Shown one piece after another: positions 42,832 through 52,605 of a stretch of DNA of 52,605 bases. How positions within the stretch are numbered: position 1 is the stretch's first letter; each line of letters starts with the position of its first letter. Both the position numbers and the translations under genes were made by a program. The stretch spans positions 1 through 52,605 of the forward strand of contig CAICTM010000692.1 of NCBI GenBank assembly GCA_903772945.1. Direction: 5' to 3'. A model generated the notes under the pieces. It did not search any database, was not told the DNA's origin, and saw only the letters and a program-made list of their open reading frames with translations. Source of the stretch: Seminavis robusta (Eukaryota; Bacillariophyta; Bacillariophyceae; Naviculales; Naviculaceae).

Positions 42832-44964
42832 TTATGACATTCGCGAGAGGACAATGTTGGCAAACTCGGTACATTCCTCTGGAAATGACTTTTTGGCCGC
42901 TTCCAGCAGAGGCGCTGTTTGAGAACGATGCAACTCGGGCAAGTTGGCATCCGAGAACTCGGTCAACTCCAACAATGCTCGACATCCTTGTTTTTGGACA
43001 CCCTTGGCACCGGGGTGCGCGGCAATCGCATTGACAATGGCAGTCAGACCGCTGACGGATGCCACAATCGTCGCTCGTTCGGTTCCACCATAGTGAACAA
43101 TGGCCGCAATGGCACCACATGCTTCCTCTTGCACTCCTGCATCACCCACATGTGCTTGCATGGCTCCCACAATGGCAGCCACTGCCCCCGAGGCAACAAA
43201 ACTTACTTCTCGTTTTCCGTCGGCTTGCGCCAGCAATCGCAGCGCATGACAAGCCTTTTCTTGGACAATGACTTCGTTGGGATGTGCCTTCATGGCATTG
43301 ACTACAGCCGCCACGGCACTGAGACTTATTCGCAGCACGACATCTTCCGATGTATTCTTGGCCAACTTGGCAATGGCCACACACCCCAGCATTTGCACAC
43401 CGGCATCTTCTTCATGGGCCCACATGGATGTCGAAACCTCCGTGACATCCACACCATCCTGTTGCACCAGCATAATGGCATCGTGCTGTTCATCCTTGAT
43501 GACACTGTCCTTTAGTCGGGGCGTGGTGCCATTGTAGTCGTCATCATCGTCATCTTTTTTCTCGGCTTCATCGGCCAAACTTAGTATCCGTTTCAAGTTT
43601 GGATGATCTGGCAGATTGGACTGTTCCAGCGCGGCCGGATATGCATCATAGAGACTCTTGATGCCGCCTCCAATCCATTGCTTCCCCGAATTGATCGCCA
43701 GCGTCAGTGGAAATCGTCCTTCGCCATCTCGAATCTGAGCTCCTTCTGGGAATTTGTACAATAGTTCATCGACGACATATTTGGTATAAAACGCCGGAAA
43801 GGATGCCGCATTGGTCAGATCGGGTGGTTTCGAAGCAGCCGCATAATGGAGTGGTGAATTTCCCTTGTGATCCGTCTGGGTCAAATCTTCTGGATTGGTT
43901 TCGACGATATACCGCAACAAGTCGGGAGGAGTTTCCACCTGCACAGCCCGATGAACAATTCTCCAACTGGGTCCACCCGTCGGCGAGCTGGCGGCTGCCG
44001 CAGAAATTTCTTCCGTGGTAGGTCTGAGCAGCAGTTCAATAATCTTCCAGGTATTCCCGGCCGCAGCCTTGTACTTGCGTCGATGTTCTACCACTTCGGT
44101 CCGACTGTTATCACCGGAAAAGAATTTTTCGGAAATGTCAAATTGGCGTGTAAATCGTCTGTAGAGCAGTGCCAGTGGTTTGTCGCCCTCGGATTGGTTT
44201 CCGACCCCCGACATGTTGGGACTTGCTTCGGTAATGAGTACCATGTACTGGTATGTGGGTCCTTTGGCTTCGAAATCATCTGGCAAAGTTTGCAGGACTC
44301 TATAGAGAGGAGTACACCCTCCCGTGGAGTCTCCACTTTCAAAGAGTACATCGTTGCGTGTCATGTATTCCTGCGCTGTATTGGGATCGGCATGCACCAG
44401 TAATCGGACAATATCGGATCGCAGTTTCCATTGTGCCATGGGCCATCCCGGTTGAAAATGTGTGGTAGGAGCAATGGCGTAATGCAGTGGGATATTTCCC
44501 CCGGCATCTTTGACAGCCAGTGCTTTGGGGTTGGCTTTGATGAGTGCTCGAATGAGGTCTGTCAGCGAAATGCTGTCACTGGAAGCACTGCCACTTTCAC
44601 TGTCAATCAATCGGACCGCCATGTGTAGAGGAGTACTTTTGGTGGTTGGATTTTGGTAGAGGGCCGATCGAGGATCCAATTTACAGCATTCCATGACTTT
44701 GGTCCAATTTTCCCGTTGTAATGCCAAGTCTTTTTGTCGCTGTTCGTCATTCCCCGAGTTGTGCGTCATTTGAGACTTGGCCAACAGTTTGTACAGTTTG
44801 TCGGATTTTTCACCCGTCAAGGGGAGATTGTCATTCACACGAACGTCCATTTCTTTGCCGCTGTCATGGCTTTTCGTCGAACCAAGGTTGTTGTTTTGGT
44901 CCGCGTCATTCTTCAGGGGAGGAGCCTCTTCTTCAGCGGCTGGTTTGCTTGCTTTGCAGCCCAT
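42832..44964 (-). CDS. Ankyrin- and armadillo-repeat protein with N-terminal lipidation signal
   Basis: I choose the ATG at 44964, which gives 710 aa beginning MGCKASKP, a classic myristoylation plus palmitoylation start; the frame is open 18 codons further but without coding character. Ankyrin-type repeats occur at about residues 110-240 (STPLHMAVRL, GGNIPLHYAI) and 330-430 (GNSPLHYAAAS, GRFPLTLAI). The C-terminal 190 residues carry armadillo-like repeats with the VQEEACGAIAAI pattern (VQMLGCVAIAKLA, VQEKACHALRLLA, VQKQGCRALLEL). Both repeat types bind proteins, so a membrane-attached scaffold is likely. The partner is unknown. No introns are needed. Confidence 0.8.
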   Translation of the reverse strand: MGCKASKPAAEEEAPPLKNDADQNNNLGSTKSHDSGKEMDVRVNDNLPLTGEKSDKLYKLLAKSQMTHNSGNDEQRQKDLALQRENWTKVMECCKLDPRSALYQNPTTKSTPLHMAVRLIDSESGSASSDSISLTDLIRALIKANPKALAVKDAGGNIPLHYAIAPTTHFQPGWPMAQWKLRSDIVRLLVHADPNTAQEYMTRNDVLFESGDSTGGCTPLYRVLQTLPDDFEAKGPTYQYMVLITEASPNMSGVGNQSEGDKPLALLYRRFTRQFDISEKFFSGDNSRTEVVEHRRKYKAAAGNTWKIIELLLRPTTEEISAAAASSPTGGPSWRIVHRAVQVETPPDLLRYIVETNPEDLTQTDHKGNSPLHYAAASKPPDLTNAASFPAFYTKYVVDELLYKFPEGAQIRDGEGRFPLTLAINSGKQWIGGGIKSLYDAYPAALEQSNLPDHPNLKRILSLADEAEKKDDDDDDYNGTTPRLKDSVIKDEQHDAIMLVQQDGVDVTEVSTSMWAHEEDAGVQMLGCVAIAKLAKNTSEDVVLRISLSAVAAVVNAMKAHPNEVIVQEKACHALRLLAQADGKREVSFVASGAVAAIVGAMQAHVGDAGVQEEACGAIAAIVHYGGTERATIVASVSGLTAIVNAIAAHPGAKGVQKQGCRALLELTEFSDANLPELHRSQTAPLLEAAKKSFPEECTEFANIVLSRMS

Positions 44965-45729
44965 AATAAATACACTAGTCTTGTCTTGTACTGAACTGGA
45001 GAGAGATGACGAGGGCACAACAACGTAGCCAGAAAAAAGAGTCCAGTAGTATACAACAAAAGCTTTACAAGAGGAGTGACAGTGTTGGTACTACTATCGG
45101 ATCTCATGAGTTTTGGCTCCTTTTGCAATGCAGCTTTGGGATTCTCGAAATGACAAGCATTTCTTTTGATGCCAACGCCAACCGGCCTTGAGGGAGCGCT
45201 CGAAAGGGCGCCCGTACGATAAATCCGTTGAATCCCGTATGTCTGGACAAACAAAGGCAGCAGAGCCGGAAGAACTTCTTAGAAAGAAGGTTGGATTCCT
45301 CCAAGCAATTGCCAGATCAAAGCTCCACTTGCATTGAGCCTCGCAGGTTGGAGACGACCACCAATTACATCGTCTGCTTACACATTCCAGCATCAAAGCC
45401 CACAACAAAGCTTGCTTGACTTGTCTACCGGTAGAGTAGAGTAATCCGTACCGCTAGCTAGCTACATGTAGCTATGATATCTTGAATCGGTGGCATCTTG
45501 GAAGCTTCGGGAAGAAGCGAACCCGACCACCACAATAGTCCACCCGCCGCACAGTGGACGGGATTTATGTTTGCTCGCGTCTATCTTTCACGAACAACCT
45601 CCCCTTCTCATGGATGGATATGGCAATTGTAGCCAAGTCTTGTTTTCGTCTCAGAAGAAAGCAGCTCGTTGAGAGTGATGCTCACAAGAAAAAAGTGAGA
45701 CAAAACCGAAAGAACAACTAACTAAAACA
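44965..45729. other. Divergent intergenic region
   Basis: This is the promoter region shared by the ankyrin/armadillo gene and the MDR oxidoreductase gene. It has a GCTAGCTAGCTACATGTAGC run near 45453 and an A/C-rich leader before 45730. Short frames here lack coding character. Confidence 0.5.
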
Positions 45730-46803
45730 ATGACAGACTCCACTACTTTACCAAAGACAATGAAGGCAGCCATCGCAACAGGCTTTGGCGACATTGACAA
45801 GAACATCCAGGTGGTGGAAGATTGGCCTGTTCCAACCTTGAAGGCCAAGGACGAGATCTTGGTGAAAGTCAGCGCCTGTGCTTTGGCCCCTGGTGACGTT
45901 CGTGTACTCTCGGGCAAGACCGATTGGATCCAGCTACCCAAAGGAGGTCATCCATATGTCGTAGGGGGCGACCTCAGCGGAGTGGTTATCTCTTCCAACA
46001 GCAAGACATTCAAGCCAGGTGATTATGTCGTCTCACGCTTTGAGCTCCCAGGCCCATCGGGAGCCCTGGGAGAGTACAAGGTAGTCAAGGAGAGCTTGAC
46101 GGAGCATTGCCCCGAATCGATTGATCCAATTCAATCCTGTGGCTTGACCGCCAGCACCATGGCTGCCAAGAAGATTGTGGACCAATGTGTCAACAAGGGA
46201 GATCGAGTGCTGGTCATTGGCGGCAGCGGCGCGGTTGGATCTAGTGTGCTGCAATACGCGAAACTCGCAGGGGCCGCTCACGTCGTAGCTGTCTCGTCCC
46301 AAGAGGACTTGTGCAAGTCTTTGGGTGCAGACAGTGTCATTGACTACCGCAATCAGAACTGGTGGCAGATGCCAGAATACCAAACAGACCCGTTTGATGT
46401 GGCAATCGATCTTGTCGGTGGAGAGAACTGGGAGCAAGGCGGATGCTCAGGAGCAGCCATCAAGCGCAAGGGCTTCTATGTCGCCTTGCCACCTGGAGTC
46501 CAATCCGACATCGAGCTGCATGGATGCTGGGGCTTGGTATCGCTTTCTTTTCAATGGTTGTGGCTTGTGTTGTGGACAACATTGCACCCTAAAGTTCCTA
46601 GAAATGTAATGCCGGATGGTCTTGATCTGCGGGATGGAGACTTGCGAGAGATGCTGAACGATGTGGTTGAAGGCAGGATCAAGCCAGTTGTGGATCCTTC
46701 GAGTCCCTTTGAATTCAACAGTGATAGCGTCCGAGAGGCCTTCCATTTGCAAGGGTCGAAGCATGCACACGGCAAAGTTGTCGTCAAGATCACCGATGCA
46801 TGA
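45730..46803 (+). CDS. Quinone oxidoreductase-like MDR enzyme (zinc-independent type)
   Basis: The 357-aa single-exon product follows the medium-chain dehydrogenase/reductase plan: a GroES-like domain (MKAAIATGFGDIDKNIQVVE, VKVSACALAPGDVRVLSGKT, PYVVGGDLSGVVI) and then a Rossmann domain with GDRVLVIGGSGAVGSSVLQY near residues 157-176 for NAD(P)H. The Cys/His ligands of zinc alcohol dehydrogenases are absent, which fits quinone- or enone-reductase relatives. The substrate is unknown; such enzymes reduce quinones or reactive carbonyls. A hydrophobic patch near residues 265-285 (GLVSLSFQWLWLVLWTTLHP) is unusual for a soluble enzyme and matches the membrane-proximal type of MDR. The start context AAAACAATGACA is good. 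Confidence 0.85.
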   Translation: MTDSTTLPKTMKAAIATGFGDIDKNIQVVEDWPVPTLKAKDEILVKVSACALAPGDVRVLSGKTDWIQLPKGGHPYVVGGDLSGVVISSNSKTFKPGDYVVSRFELPGPSGALGEYKVVKESLTEHCPESIDPIQSCGLTASTMAAKKIVDQCVNKGDRVLVIGGSGAVGSSVLQYAKLAGAAHVVAVSSQEDLCKSLGADSVIDYRNQNWWQMPEYQTDPFDVAIDLVGGENWEQGGCSGAAIKRKGFYVALPPGVQSDIELHGCWGLVSLSFQWLWLVLWTTLHPKVPRNVMPDGLDLRDGDLREMLNDVVEGRIKPVVDPSSPFEFNSDSVREAFHLQGSKHAHGKVVVKITDA

Positions 46804-47558
46804 GTTGCCAAGAATACATGTATCTTCGAGATTCACCAAAATGGCAAGACAGTAAGCAGTAGTGTAACTGTGAATTGAACATGCGAAGAATTGTCACGAC
46901 CGGTAGGCCTGGAAAGAAGCAGCGATCGACTGGTGGCGTATTAGTAGCCGATGCCATAGAAGAATGCATTCACTGCCAAAGGCTGAATGCATCAGCTCCC
47001 CACCTACCGGTACAGTACCTCGGTCTCCGGGAAATCGTGCCTGGATTTTCCCCAACACTTGTCTGGCTATGTTCATAACCGGCGCTTCCATTGAGATCAA
47101 GTAGTCTAAGTGGTGGTTCGCTGGAGCTATTCAGCACCGGTACCGGTATTCGGAGCGGGATCCTCCAGGCGTCCTGTCACAACATGGCCCCCAAACTATG
47201 TTACTGAGCTAGCTACTAGTACATGTACAGTAATGATTTCGGGGGGCGGGTTATGATTAAAAGGGGTTTAGTGTAGAGAGGTTGTACGGAAGCCAGTGGA
47301 TCTGTTCGTCGCCTGCTTCAAGAGCTCTTCAACAGCCAAGTTGCCAAGTTAACCAGCCTGGCGACCTGATGTACTGGACAAGCCCTTTGCATGATTTCGG
47401 TGGATTGTTGATCATTTCAGCATTTCCAGCTTCAAGCTTCAAGGGCTCTTCAAGCAACCAACCTGACAACCTGTGCACATCTGAAAACCAAACATCTAGA
47501 GCTCACAAAACAAAGATACAAAAACACAAACACAAACATAATCAAAGCAAACACAATC
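46804..47558. other. Upstream region of the intact transporter
   Basis: This is the 3' UTR of the MDR gene followed by promoter DNA related to 37051-37703 but without the TIR insertion. CTTCAAGAGCTCTTCAA and GCTCTTCAAGCAACC strings recur within it. The A/C-rich leader occupies 47513-47558. Confidence 0.5.
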
Positions 47559-49115
47559 ATGTCTACAACAATCACAACAAACGCAAACATGTCTACCTCT
47601 GGAAGCATCAAGAGCGAACAACCTGACGATACCCAAAACACTTTCTCTGAGGTTGACATTGAGAGCGGTGCTAACCTTGATGTTGCGCTCAAGAGGACCA
47701 AGAAATTCATGGTATTGGTTGCAAGCGTTGCAGCCCTTGGAGGTCTCATTTTTGGATTTGATATCGCAGGGGCAGGTGCAACATTCGTCATGGATGGTTT
47801 TAAGCATCACTTCAAGTGGGAGTGTGCCCACGATGCCATCAATTGTGTTGGTGCTTCGCAAGGCACCATGGACCGCGACAAGGGCCTCATCAATGGTCTA
47901 TTTGGTATTGGAGCTGCCATTGGAGCTCTCCTCAACTCGAGATTGGCGGAACAGTTTGGGCGTCGGATTACTCTGGGCTTGTCTGCTCTCGTGTTCATTT
48001 TCGGCGCTAGCATTCAAGCGTGGGCTCCTGTCATGCAGGTCATGTGGGCTGGTCGTATCTTCTCTGGTATGGGCATTGGCATGCTCAGCATGTGTTCCCC
48101 TGTATACATTGGCGAGTGTGCCCCAGAGCACATTCGTGGTGCCCTTGGCACTCTCTGGCAACTCGCCATCACAATTGGCATTGTCCTTGCGTCTGCAATG
48201 AATATTGGACTTGCCAAATTGGACTATGGATGGAGGATCTCATATGGAGGCAACATCCTATTTGCTGTGATTTTGATCCTATGCCTTGCTTTCATGCCCG
48301 AGTCTCCTCGTTGGCTAGCAGCTCATGGTACCGAGGAGCAAGTCAAGGAATCACTCTCCAAGATGCGATTTGAAGATGAAATTGACTCGGAAGTTGAAAA
48401 GCTGCAACACGAAGTTGAAGAGGAGCGAAAGCTTGGACAGGCTCCATGGAGCGAGGTCTTCTCCAACAAGAACTTGATGCGCCGTCGTGTCATCCTCGGA
48501 TTCGTCTTGTTTGCCTTTCAGCAACTTTGCGGAATCAACGCAGTCATGTTCTATGCCCCTGACATCTTGAATACCTTCTTCACCGAAAGCCAGGCCATCA
48601 CCGGAACTCTTGTGCTCAACACCATCAACTGTCTCTCTACCTTCATCACTGTGGCAACTGTGGACCGCTTTGGCCGCACCAAGCTCTTGACTCTCGGAGG
48701 AATGTTCATGTTCCCGTGCCTTGTTGCCTGTGGAATCCTCTCTGTTGTGGAACAAACCCAGGGTGTTGGATATGCTGTCCTGGTCTTTGCCGCCATCTAC
48801 ATTATTGGCTTTGCCTTCAGCTGGGGTCCTGTCCTCTGGATTGTCATTCCCGAGATGTTCCCCTACCGCACCCGTGGCAAGGCTGTTGGTATCTGTGTGA
48901 TGTCCAACTGGATCTTTACCACCTTGGTCGGTGCTGTTTTCCCCGTAGCTTCCACTGCTTCTTTGGGAGCCTGCTTCTTTTTCTTCGCTGGTGCCATCTT
49001 CGTTGCTGTTGGTGTTGTTTACTTTTTCCAGGTCGAAACCGCCGAAAAGACATCTGAGGAGATTGACCAGGCGTATGAAAACCACAAGCCCGCTCTCAAG
49101 CGCAAGGATTGGTAA
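47559..49115 (+). CDS. Sugar porter family transporter (MFS), intact copy
   Basis: The 518-aa product has twelve membrane segments and the main signatures of the sugar porter family: GRRITLGLSALVFIFGAS in the loop 2-3 region, PVYIGECAPEHIRGALGTLW, PESPRWLAAHG after segment 6, FAFQQLCGINAVMFYAPDI (the QQ-G-N sugar-site pattern in segment 7), VDRFGRTKLL in loop 8-9 and PEMFPYRTRGKAVG. The usual C-terminal PETKG is replaced by VETAEKTSEE. It is expected to move hexoses or related polyols across the plasma or an internal membrane, often with protons. A second in-frame ATG lies at 47589. It follows an A/C-rich leader. Its partner copy 9.9 kb upstream is broken by a stop codon. Confidence 0.9.
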   Translation: MSTTITTNANMSTSGSIKSEQPDDTQNTFSEVDIESGANLDVALKRTKKFMVLVASVAALGGLIFGFDIAGAGATFVMDGFKHHFKWECAHDAINCVGASQGTMDRDKGLINGLFGIGAAIGALLNSRLAEQFGRRITLGLSALVFIFGASIQAWAPVMQVMWAGRIFSGMGIGMLSMCSPVYIGECAPEHIRGALGTLWQLAITIGIVLASAMNIGLAKLDYGWRISYGGNILFAVILILCLAFMPESPRWLAAHGTEEQVKESLSKMRFEDEIDSEVEKLQHEVEEERKLGQAPWSEVFSNKNLMRRRVILGFVLFAFQQLCGINAVMFYAPDILNTFFTESQAITGTLVLNTINCLSTFITVATVDRFGRTKLLTLGGMFMFPCLVACGILSVVEQTQGVGYAVLVFAAIYIIGFAFSWGPVLWIVIPEMFPYRTRGKAVGICVMSNWIFTTLVGAVFPVASTASLGACFFFFAGAIFVAVGVVYFFQVETAEKTSEEIDQAYENHKPALKRKDW

Positions 49116-49577
49116 ACTCTGAGAAAATGTGAGCTAGCTACTGCTACTGCTATTGCTGACGCAAGAATACTGAAAGGGCGATCTTGCTCATTACTATGTG
49201 TTACATGATGGTGGAAGTTTAAAAACAGTGTAGAACTTTAGATGATAAACTAAAACAGAGAGTCAATCTCTCGTCCCTGGTACATCTGCATCCCTGTGCA
49301 ACCACTGTGTCCAATTTTCCCCTACCTCTTGACTGATCCCACATACCTACACGAAACAGTCATTCCAAGCTAGGAGTATGGTTGATCTCTGCATCTCAAA
49401 CGAAGGTACTATCTTTATGAACTTTATGGAAGAGCGAAGGTGACCCTGACAGCAGTACCACTGCTAAGAGAGAAAAAGATGGCCTTGTCACGGTGCTGCA
49501 GAAGTGGACGCTTGCAGATATATAAATGGGCACATGAGCATGGGTGTCCTTGGGAGGCTGCTTGACGGTTTACCAAC
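49116..49577. other. Convergent intergenic region
   Basis: It holds the 3' UTR of the intact transporter, which matches that of copy 1 for about 200 bp, and the 3' end of the LRR gene. No other feature is supported. Confidence 0.5.
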
Positions 49578-51098
49578 TCAACTGTAGTCTCCAAATTGAA
49601 CATGAGACCAAAGTGAGTCAACATCGTTATCCTCCAATCCGAAATCATCCTCGTCCATCATTGCTAGGACTCCATTTGATTTGCAAAGCTCCTTAAAAGA
49701 TGAGATCGCTTTGCTATGCTCTCCTACTGAGCCCCTCAGACTAAGATCTGTCAGGCAGCTACATTGGGCAACCAACCTCCCCAAACATCCAAGCCCTGCT
49801 GGGCTGAAACTGTTGCCAGATATGTCCAGGCGGCATAGTGACGACGAAGGAGCTGTCTTGACCAAGCCATCTACAAGGGCGCTGCACCCTGAATCATGGA
49901 ATCCTGTTTCTACTAGCTCTAAAACTTGAATATTGATGCACCCCATAGCTTCAGCGAGAGCAGCAACACCCTTGTCTCCAATGTCAGGATTTCTAGACAA
50001 ATCAAGATGCTTCAAACTCGGTAAATTGCCGCACTTGACGGCTGCAGCTATCTCCGCACAACTCTTCGCACCAAGAAAGTTTCCTTGCAAGGATAACCAG
50101 TCTAGCTTTGGTGTGTATCCCGCTGCAAAGACAGCCTTGGCCATTTTTGACACGGTTTCATCGGACCATGACATGTCAAACAAGTGAAGGCGGGTAATAT
50201 CCGCGCAAGTTTCCTCAAAACACTCTTTATAGAGTTGCAAGATGATTGGTTTGTCGTCCTTTTGGTTGGTCAACGTCTTTTTCTGCAGTGCTTCCTCGAA
50301 ATATGCAGGCGCCAGGATGGGGCTCCTGTCCCTGTCCTGTGCAAAGGTATCTCTTTTGGCACCTTTCTGCAACAGAATCGTTCCATCCATTTCGGGGTTC
50401 AATGATGACAAACTCGTCTCCAAGAAGGGCCAGCCTCGGTCACAATATGGACTAATATTGGCATTCTTGGGCAAGTTATAGCCCTGGGGATATTGCGGTG
50501 GGAATGATTCGATTCGGATGACCCTAATCTCCTTGTGACAGTAAAGGTATTTCATACCGTCCAATCCCTGTCGAAATAGGCGATTCTCTTCTTTTGACCT
50601 CCATACTTTACGTTGGGGGTTAGGATGTTGGTACAAAGAAAGGTAGTCCCAGAACAGGAAACATTTGCGTCGTTGCCAAGTCATTCCTCCTTCAGACTCC
50701 CCATCAGGGACAACAATCTTCATCATATCAGCAAGACCTTCTGCAAGAGTTTCCAGTTGGTGGGAATGCGGATCGGGATGATTCGGGTGAAGCCACGTGT
50801 AGCTTAATGCGAAAATAGGGAGCCGCCCTCTCTCCTCAACATTAGCCTTGAGGGTATCGAGCGAAACCAAGGCGTCTGGTGGCAGGTTCTGTCTGTGAGG
50901 AACAGGTTTTGTTTTGGATTCCTTTGAATACCGGATTATCCACTCAGAGTCGATTAAGGCAATGGCACCGCTTCGGATGTAGGGCTCGAGCTTGTCGCAG
51001 TCAAGTGACTGCCATTTTGAAGAGGCGGACCCCTTGTGGTTCTGCTGTTTTTCACAGTCATCCCTGCTGCCAAGTCTTCGCCGCACCGATCTATCCAT
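49578..51098 (-). CDS. HET/TIR-like N-terminal region plus leucine-rich repeats
   Basis: The 506-aa single-exon product has two parts. Residues about 60-250 contain IFALSYTWLHPNHPDPHSHQ, KCFLFWDYLSLYQHPNPQRK, a GLDGMKYLYCHKE strand and CDRGWPFLETSL. The order ALSY-W, then W-D-SL-Q, then RGW-LE resembles HET and other TIR-like alpha/beta domains and related protist proteins. Residues about 300-470 are ribonuclease-inhibitor-type LRRs (LDWLSLQGNFLGAKSCAEIA, LKHLDLSRNPDIGDKGVAAL, LCRLDISGNSFSPAGLGCLG). There is no NB-ARC or NACHT ATPase between them. A sensor-effector role is inferred. No signal peptide or membrane segment is seen. It lies 90 bp from the second composite repeat. Confidence 0.65.
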   Translation of the reverse strand: MDRSVRRRLGSRDDCEKQQNHKGSASSKWQSLDCDKLEPYIRSGAIALIDSEWIIRYSKESKTKPVPHRQNLPPDALVSLDTLKANVEERGRLPIFALSYTWLHPNHPDPHSHQLETLAEGLADMMKIVVPDGESEGGMTWQRRKCFLFWDYLSLYQHPNPQRKVWRSKEENRLFRQGLDGMKYLYCHKEIRVIRIESFPPQYPQGYNLPKNANISPYCDRGWPFLETSLSSLNPEMDGTILLQKGAKRDTFAQDRDRSPILAPAYFEEALQKKTLTNQKDDKPIILQLYKECFEETCADITRLHLFDMSWSDETVSKMAKAVFAAGYTPKLDWLSLQGNFLGAKSCAEIAAAVKCGNLPSLKHLDLSRNPDIGDKGVAALAEAMGCINIQVLELVETGFHDSGCSALVDGLVKTAPSSSLCRLDISGNSFSPAGLGCLGRLVAQCSCLTDLSLRGSVGEHSKAISSFKELCKSNGVLAMMDEDDFGLEDNDVDSLWSHVQFGDYS

Positions 51099-51185
51099 AC
51101 TAGTTTCGTTGCTCGCCTAATCAGACCAGAGCTAACCTCGCTCATCATCATCAATACAATAGTAATAAAACATAGAGTGAAATTT

Positions 51186-52605
51186 CGTCTCCATGAGACG
51201 ACGCACCTTTTGGTTACCCCCTCAGTTGCACTCTGAAATCGATTGGCTCGCGTTTACTGTGTAAATTAGTGTACCCGCACTTCAGTTGCAGAATCAACGG
51301 TCATGTGCTTCGAAAGATTTAGATCGATTCGTGGATAAAAAGAACCGTTGAAGTTACTAAGGTTAAGGCTAAAGTCCATTATTGAAGGCGCAGCACTGAC
51401 TTCTCTCCCTCATTGAATTCGTATGGTAAACAGGAGGATAATCCAAGCTTGGCCGACAACAATGCATGGTGAGTGCTTTATCCAATCGGCCGATCGATCG
51501 AATCGATTCGAGGTAAGAATATTAATTGAAGGTACTAGTACAGTGCTGACTTCTCTCCCTCATTGGATTTCTATGGTATTCAGGAGATAAATCCGAGCTT
51601 GACCGTCAACAGGTGAGTTGTTCTTTAATTATTCGAATCGATCGGTCGGTCGCACCTCTACTATCTCTATTGTCAAGCCTCACTCAAGCCGGTCATCTCC
51701 GGTGCAGATTCGAAAGCCATCCCTCATTGAATCCTATTGACCATGGGATGGCAGTCAGTTCTCAGCCATGGACGACCAAGTTGGAGAACAAGGGTAAGTC
51801 GCCGGTTTTCTTCAGTATCAGAATAGAAGAGAAAACCATAGCTATTTCTTACTTCTCTTCTCTTACTGCTGACGGCCGGCGAACTACCATTGTCGAGTCC
51901 TTTTCGGTCGCTCCGGACAACAAGAGGAGAGGCTTCGATCAATCGCTACGAACAAGAGGATGCTCTGTTAACTCCAGCCCTATCACCAGCCTGAACATCG
52001 TCGAGTCATTGAATGGCAACAGTCGTCAACCGGAGGAGGAGGCTACACGACAACACTCGCACAGAGGAGAGTGGATCCTCCTACCGGATTCATCCCTCCT
52101 TGTTATTTCCTAGTTTGTTGGTGATGATTCCTGTGTCGGCACCCATTCTCCTGTATGCACAAGTTGGTTGTCGAGGATTTGGCCAAGTCCTCGAGCGACT
52201 TGCCTCTTCGTACGATAAGATAGATGTAACTAGACTAGAACAATGGCTGGATTGACAATATTCGGTTGTGCATGTAGCTATTCATCATAAGGATCCAATG
52301 CGAGGTACCGGTAACCGTAGCGAGCAAAGCCGAACTTTCGGTACTGTTGCCATTGTCGTCGATGTAGCTATACCGCAGCCGGCTATAATGGCTGGATTCA
52401 TAATGTTCGGTTGTGCATGTATTCGTCATAAGGATCCAATGCAAGATACCAGCAACGGAACCTGAGTGTGTTCGGTACTGTTGACAATGTCGCCGATGTA
52501 ACTGTACGGTAGCCTGCTACAAATGCTGGATTAACAATATTCGGTTTTGTGCATGTATTCGTCATAAGAATCCAACGCGAAGTAACCGAGTGCAGCGAGC
52601 AAAGC
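51186..52605 (+). repeat. Composite dispersed repeat, copy 2 (runs off window)
   Basis: It starts at CGTCTCCATGAGACG, the palindrome of copy 1 with one extra C, and follows copy 1 (from 4585) through the same blocks (GACGCACCTTTTGGTTACCC, CAATGCATGGTGAGTGCTTT, GGATGCTCTGTTAACTCCAG). It ends in at least three diverged satellite-type monomers from about 52245. It is colinear and in the same orientation as copy 1, 46.6 kb away. The right end is beyond the window. Confidence 0.85.

Noticed and set aside
51613..52113. 166-codon plus-strand frame inside composite repeat copy 2
   Set aside because: Copy 1 does not keep the frame, and it crosses donor-like strings. It is not supported as a gene.

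Overview
This window is nuclear DNA of a photosynthetic stramenopile, most likely a pennate diatom. Its genes carry short GT-AG introns (about 77-240 nt) and start after A/C-rich leaders. It contains a copia retrotransposon of the kind common in diatoms, a Crypton-like tyrosine-recombinase relic, secreted proteins with Ser/Pro/Glu/Ala/Thr-Pro linkers, and a small protein carrying a sequence motif I associate with diatom-restricted proteins. I cannot fix the species from sequence alone; a Seminavis-like raphid diatom is my best guess.

Layout. 1-4.2 kb: a decayed copia element (integrase, RT, RNase H fragments, probable 3' LTR) lies against the antisense N-terminal half of a Crypton-like recombinase. 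4.6-6.5 kb: a composite repeat that begins with a CGTCTC/GAGACG palindrome and ends in a 117-bp satellite. A second copy in the same orientation starts at 51.2 kb and runs off the window. 6.8-13.2 kb: an NTF2/SnoaL-like protein, a PH-like coiled-coil protein, a sulfotransferase and a three-exon coiled-coil/HTH-like protein. 13.2-20.7 kb: a gene-poor accessory stretch with small ORFs, a tandem pair of secreted proteins (upstream copy broken, downstream copy intact) and, between them, a TIR-bounded array of a 21-bp GAGACG motif. 20.7-36.8 kb: housekeeping-type genes: 40S ribosomal protein S2 (uS5), a DUF3605 protein, a 1514-aa propeller/solenoid-like protein, a LURP-one-like protein, a PUB-domain membrane protein, a TBC Rab-GAP and folylpolyglutamate synthase. 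37-49 kb: two nearly identical sugar-porter (MFS) genes, the first with one TGA stop and a TIR insertion in its upstream region, the second intact. Between them lie a diatom-type small protein, an ankyrin/armadillo protein with an N-terminal lipidation signal and a quinone-oxidoreductase-like MDR enzyme. 49.6-51.1 kb: a protein joining a HET/TIR-like N-terminal region to leucine-rich repeats.

The genes do not form a pathway or operon. The most unusual content is in the accessory DNA: the 21-bp array at 18.1-18.5 kb, whose motif order and spacing read the same from both ends; the GCGCGA-rich insertion upstream of the broken transporter; and the same-orientation composite repeats 46.6 kb apart. 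Intergenic DNA throughout is rich in short self-complementary strings (GTACCGGTAC, TAGCTAGCTA). No tRNA, rRNA or CRISPR array was recognised.
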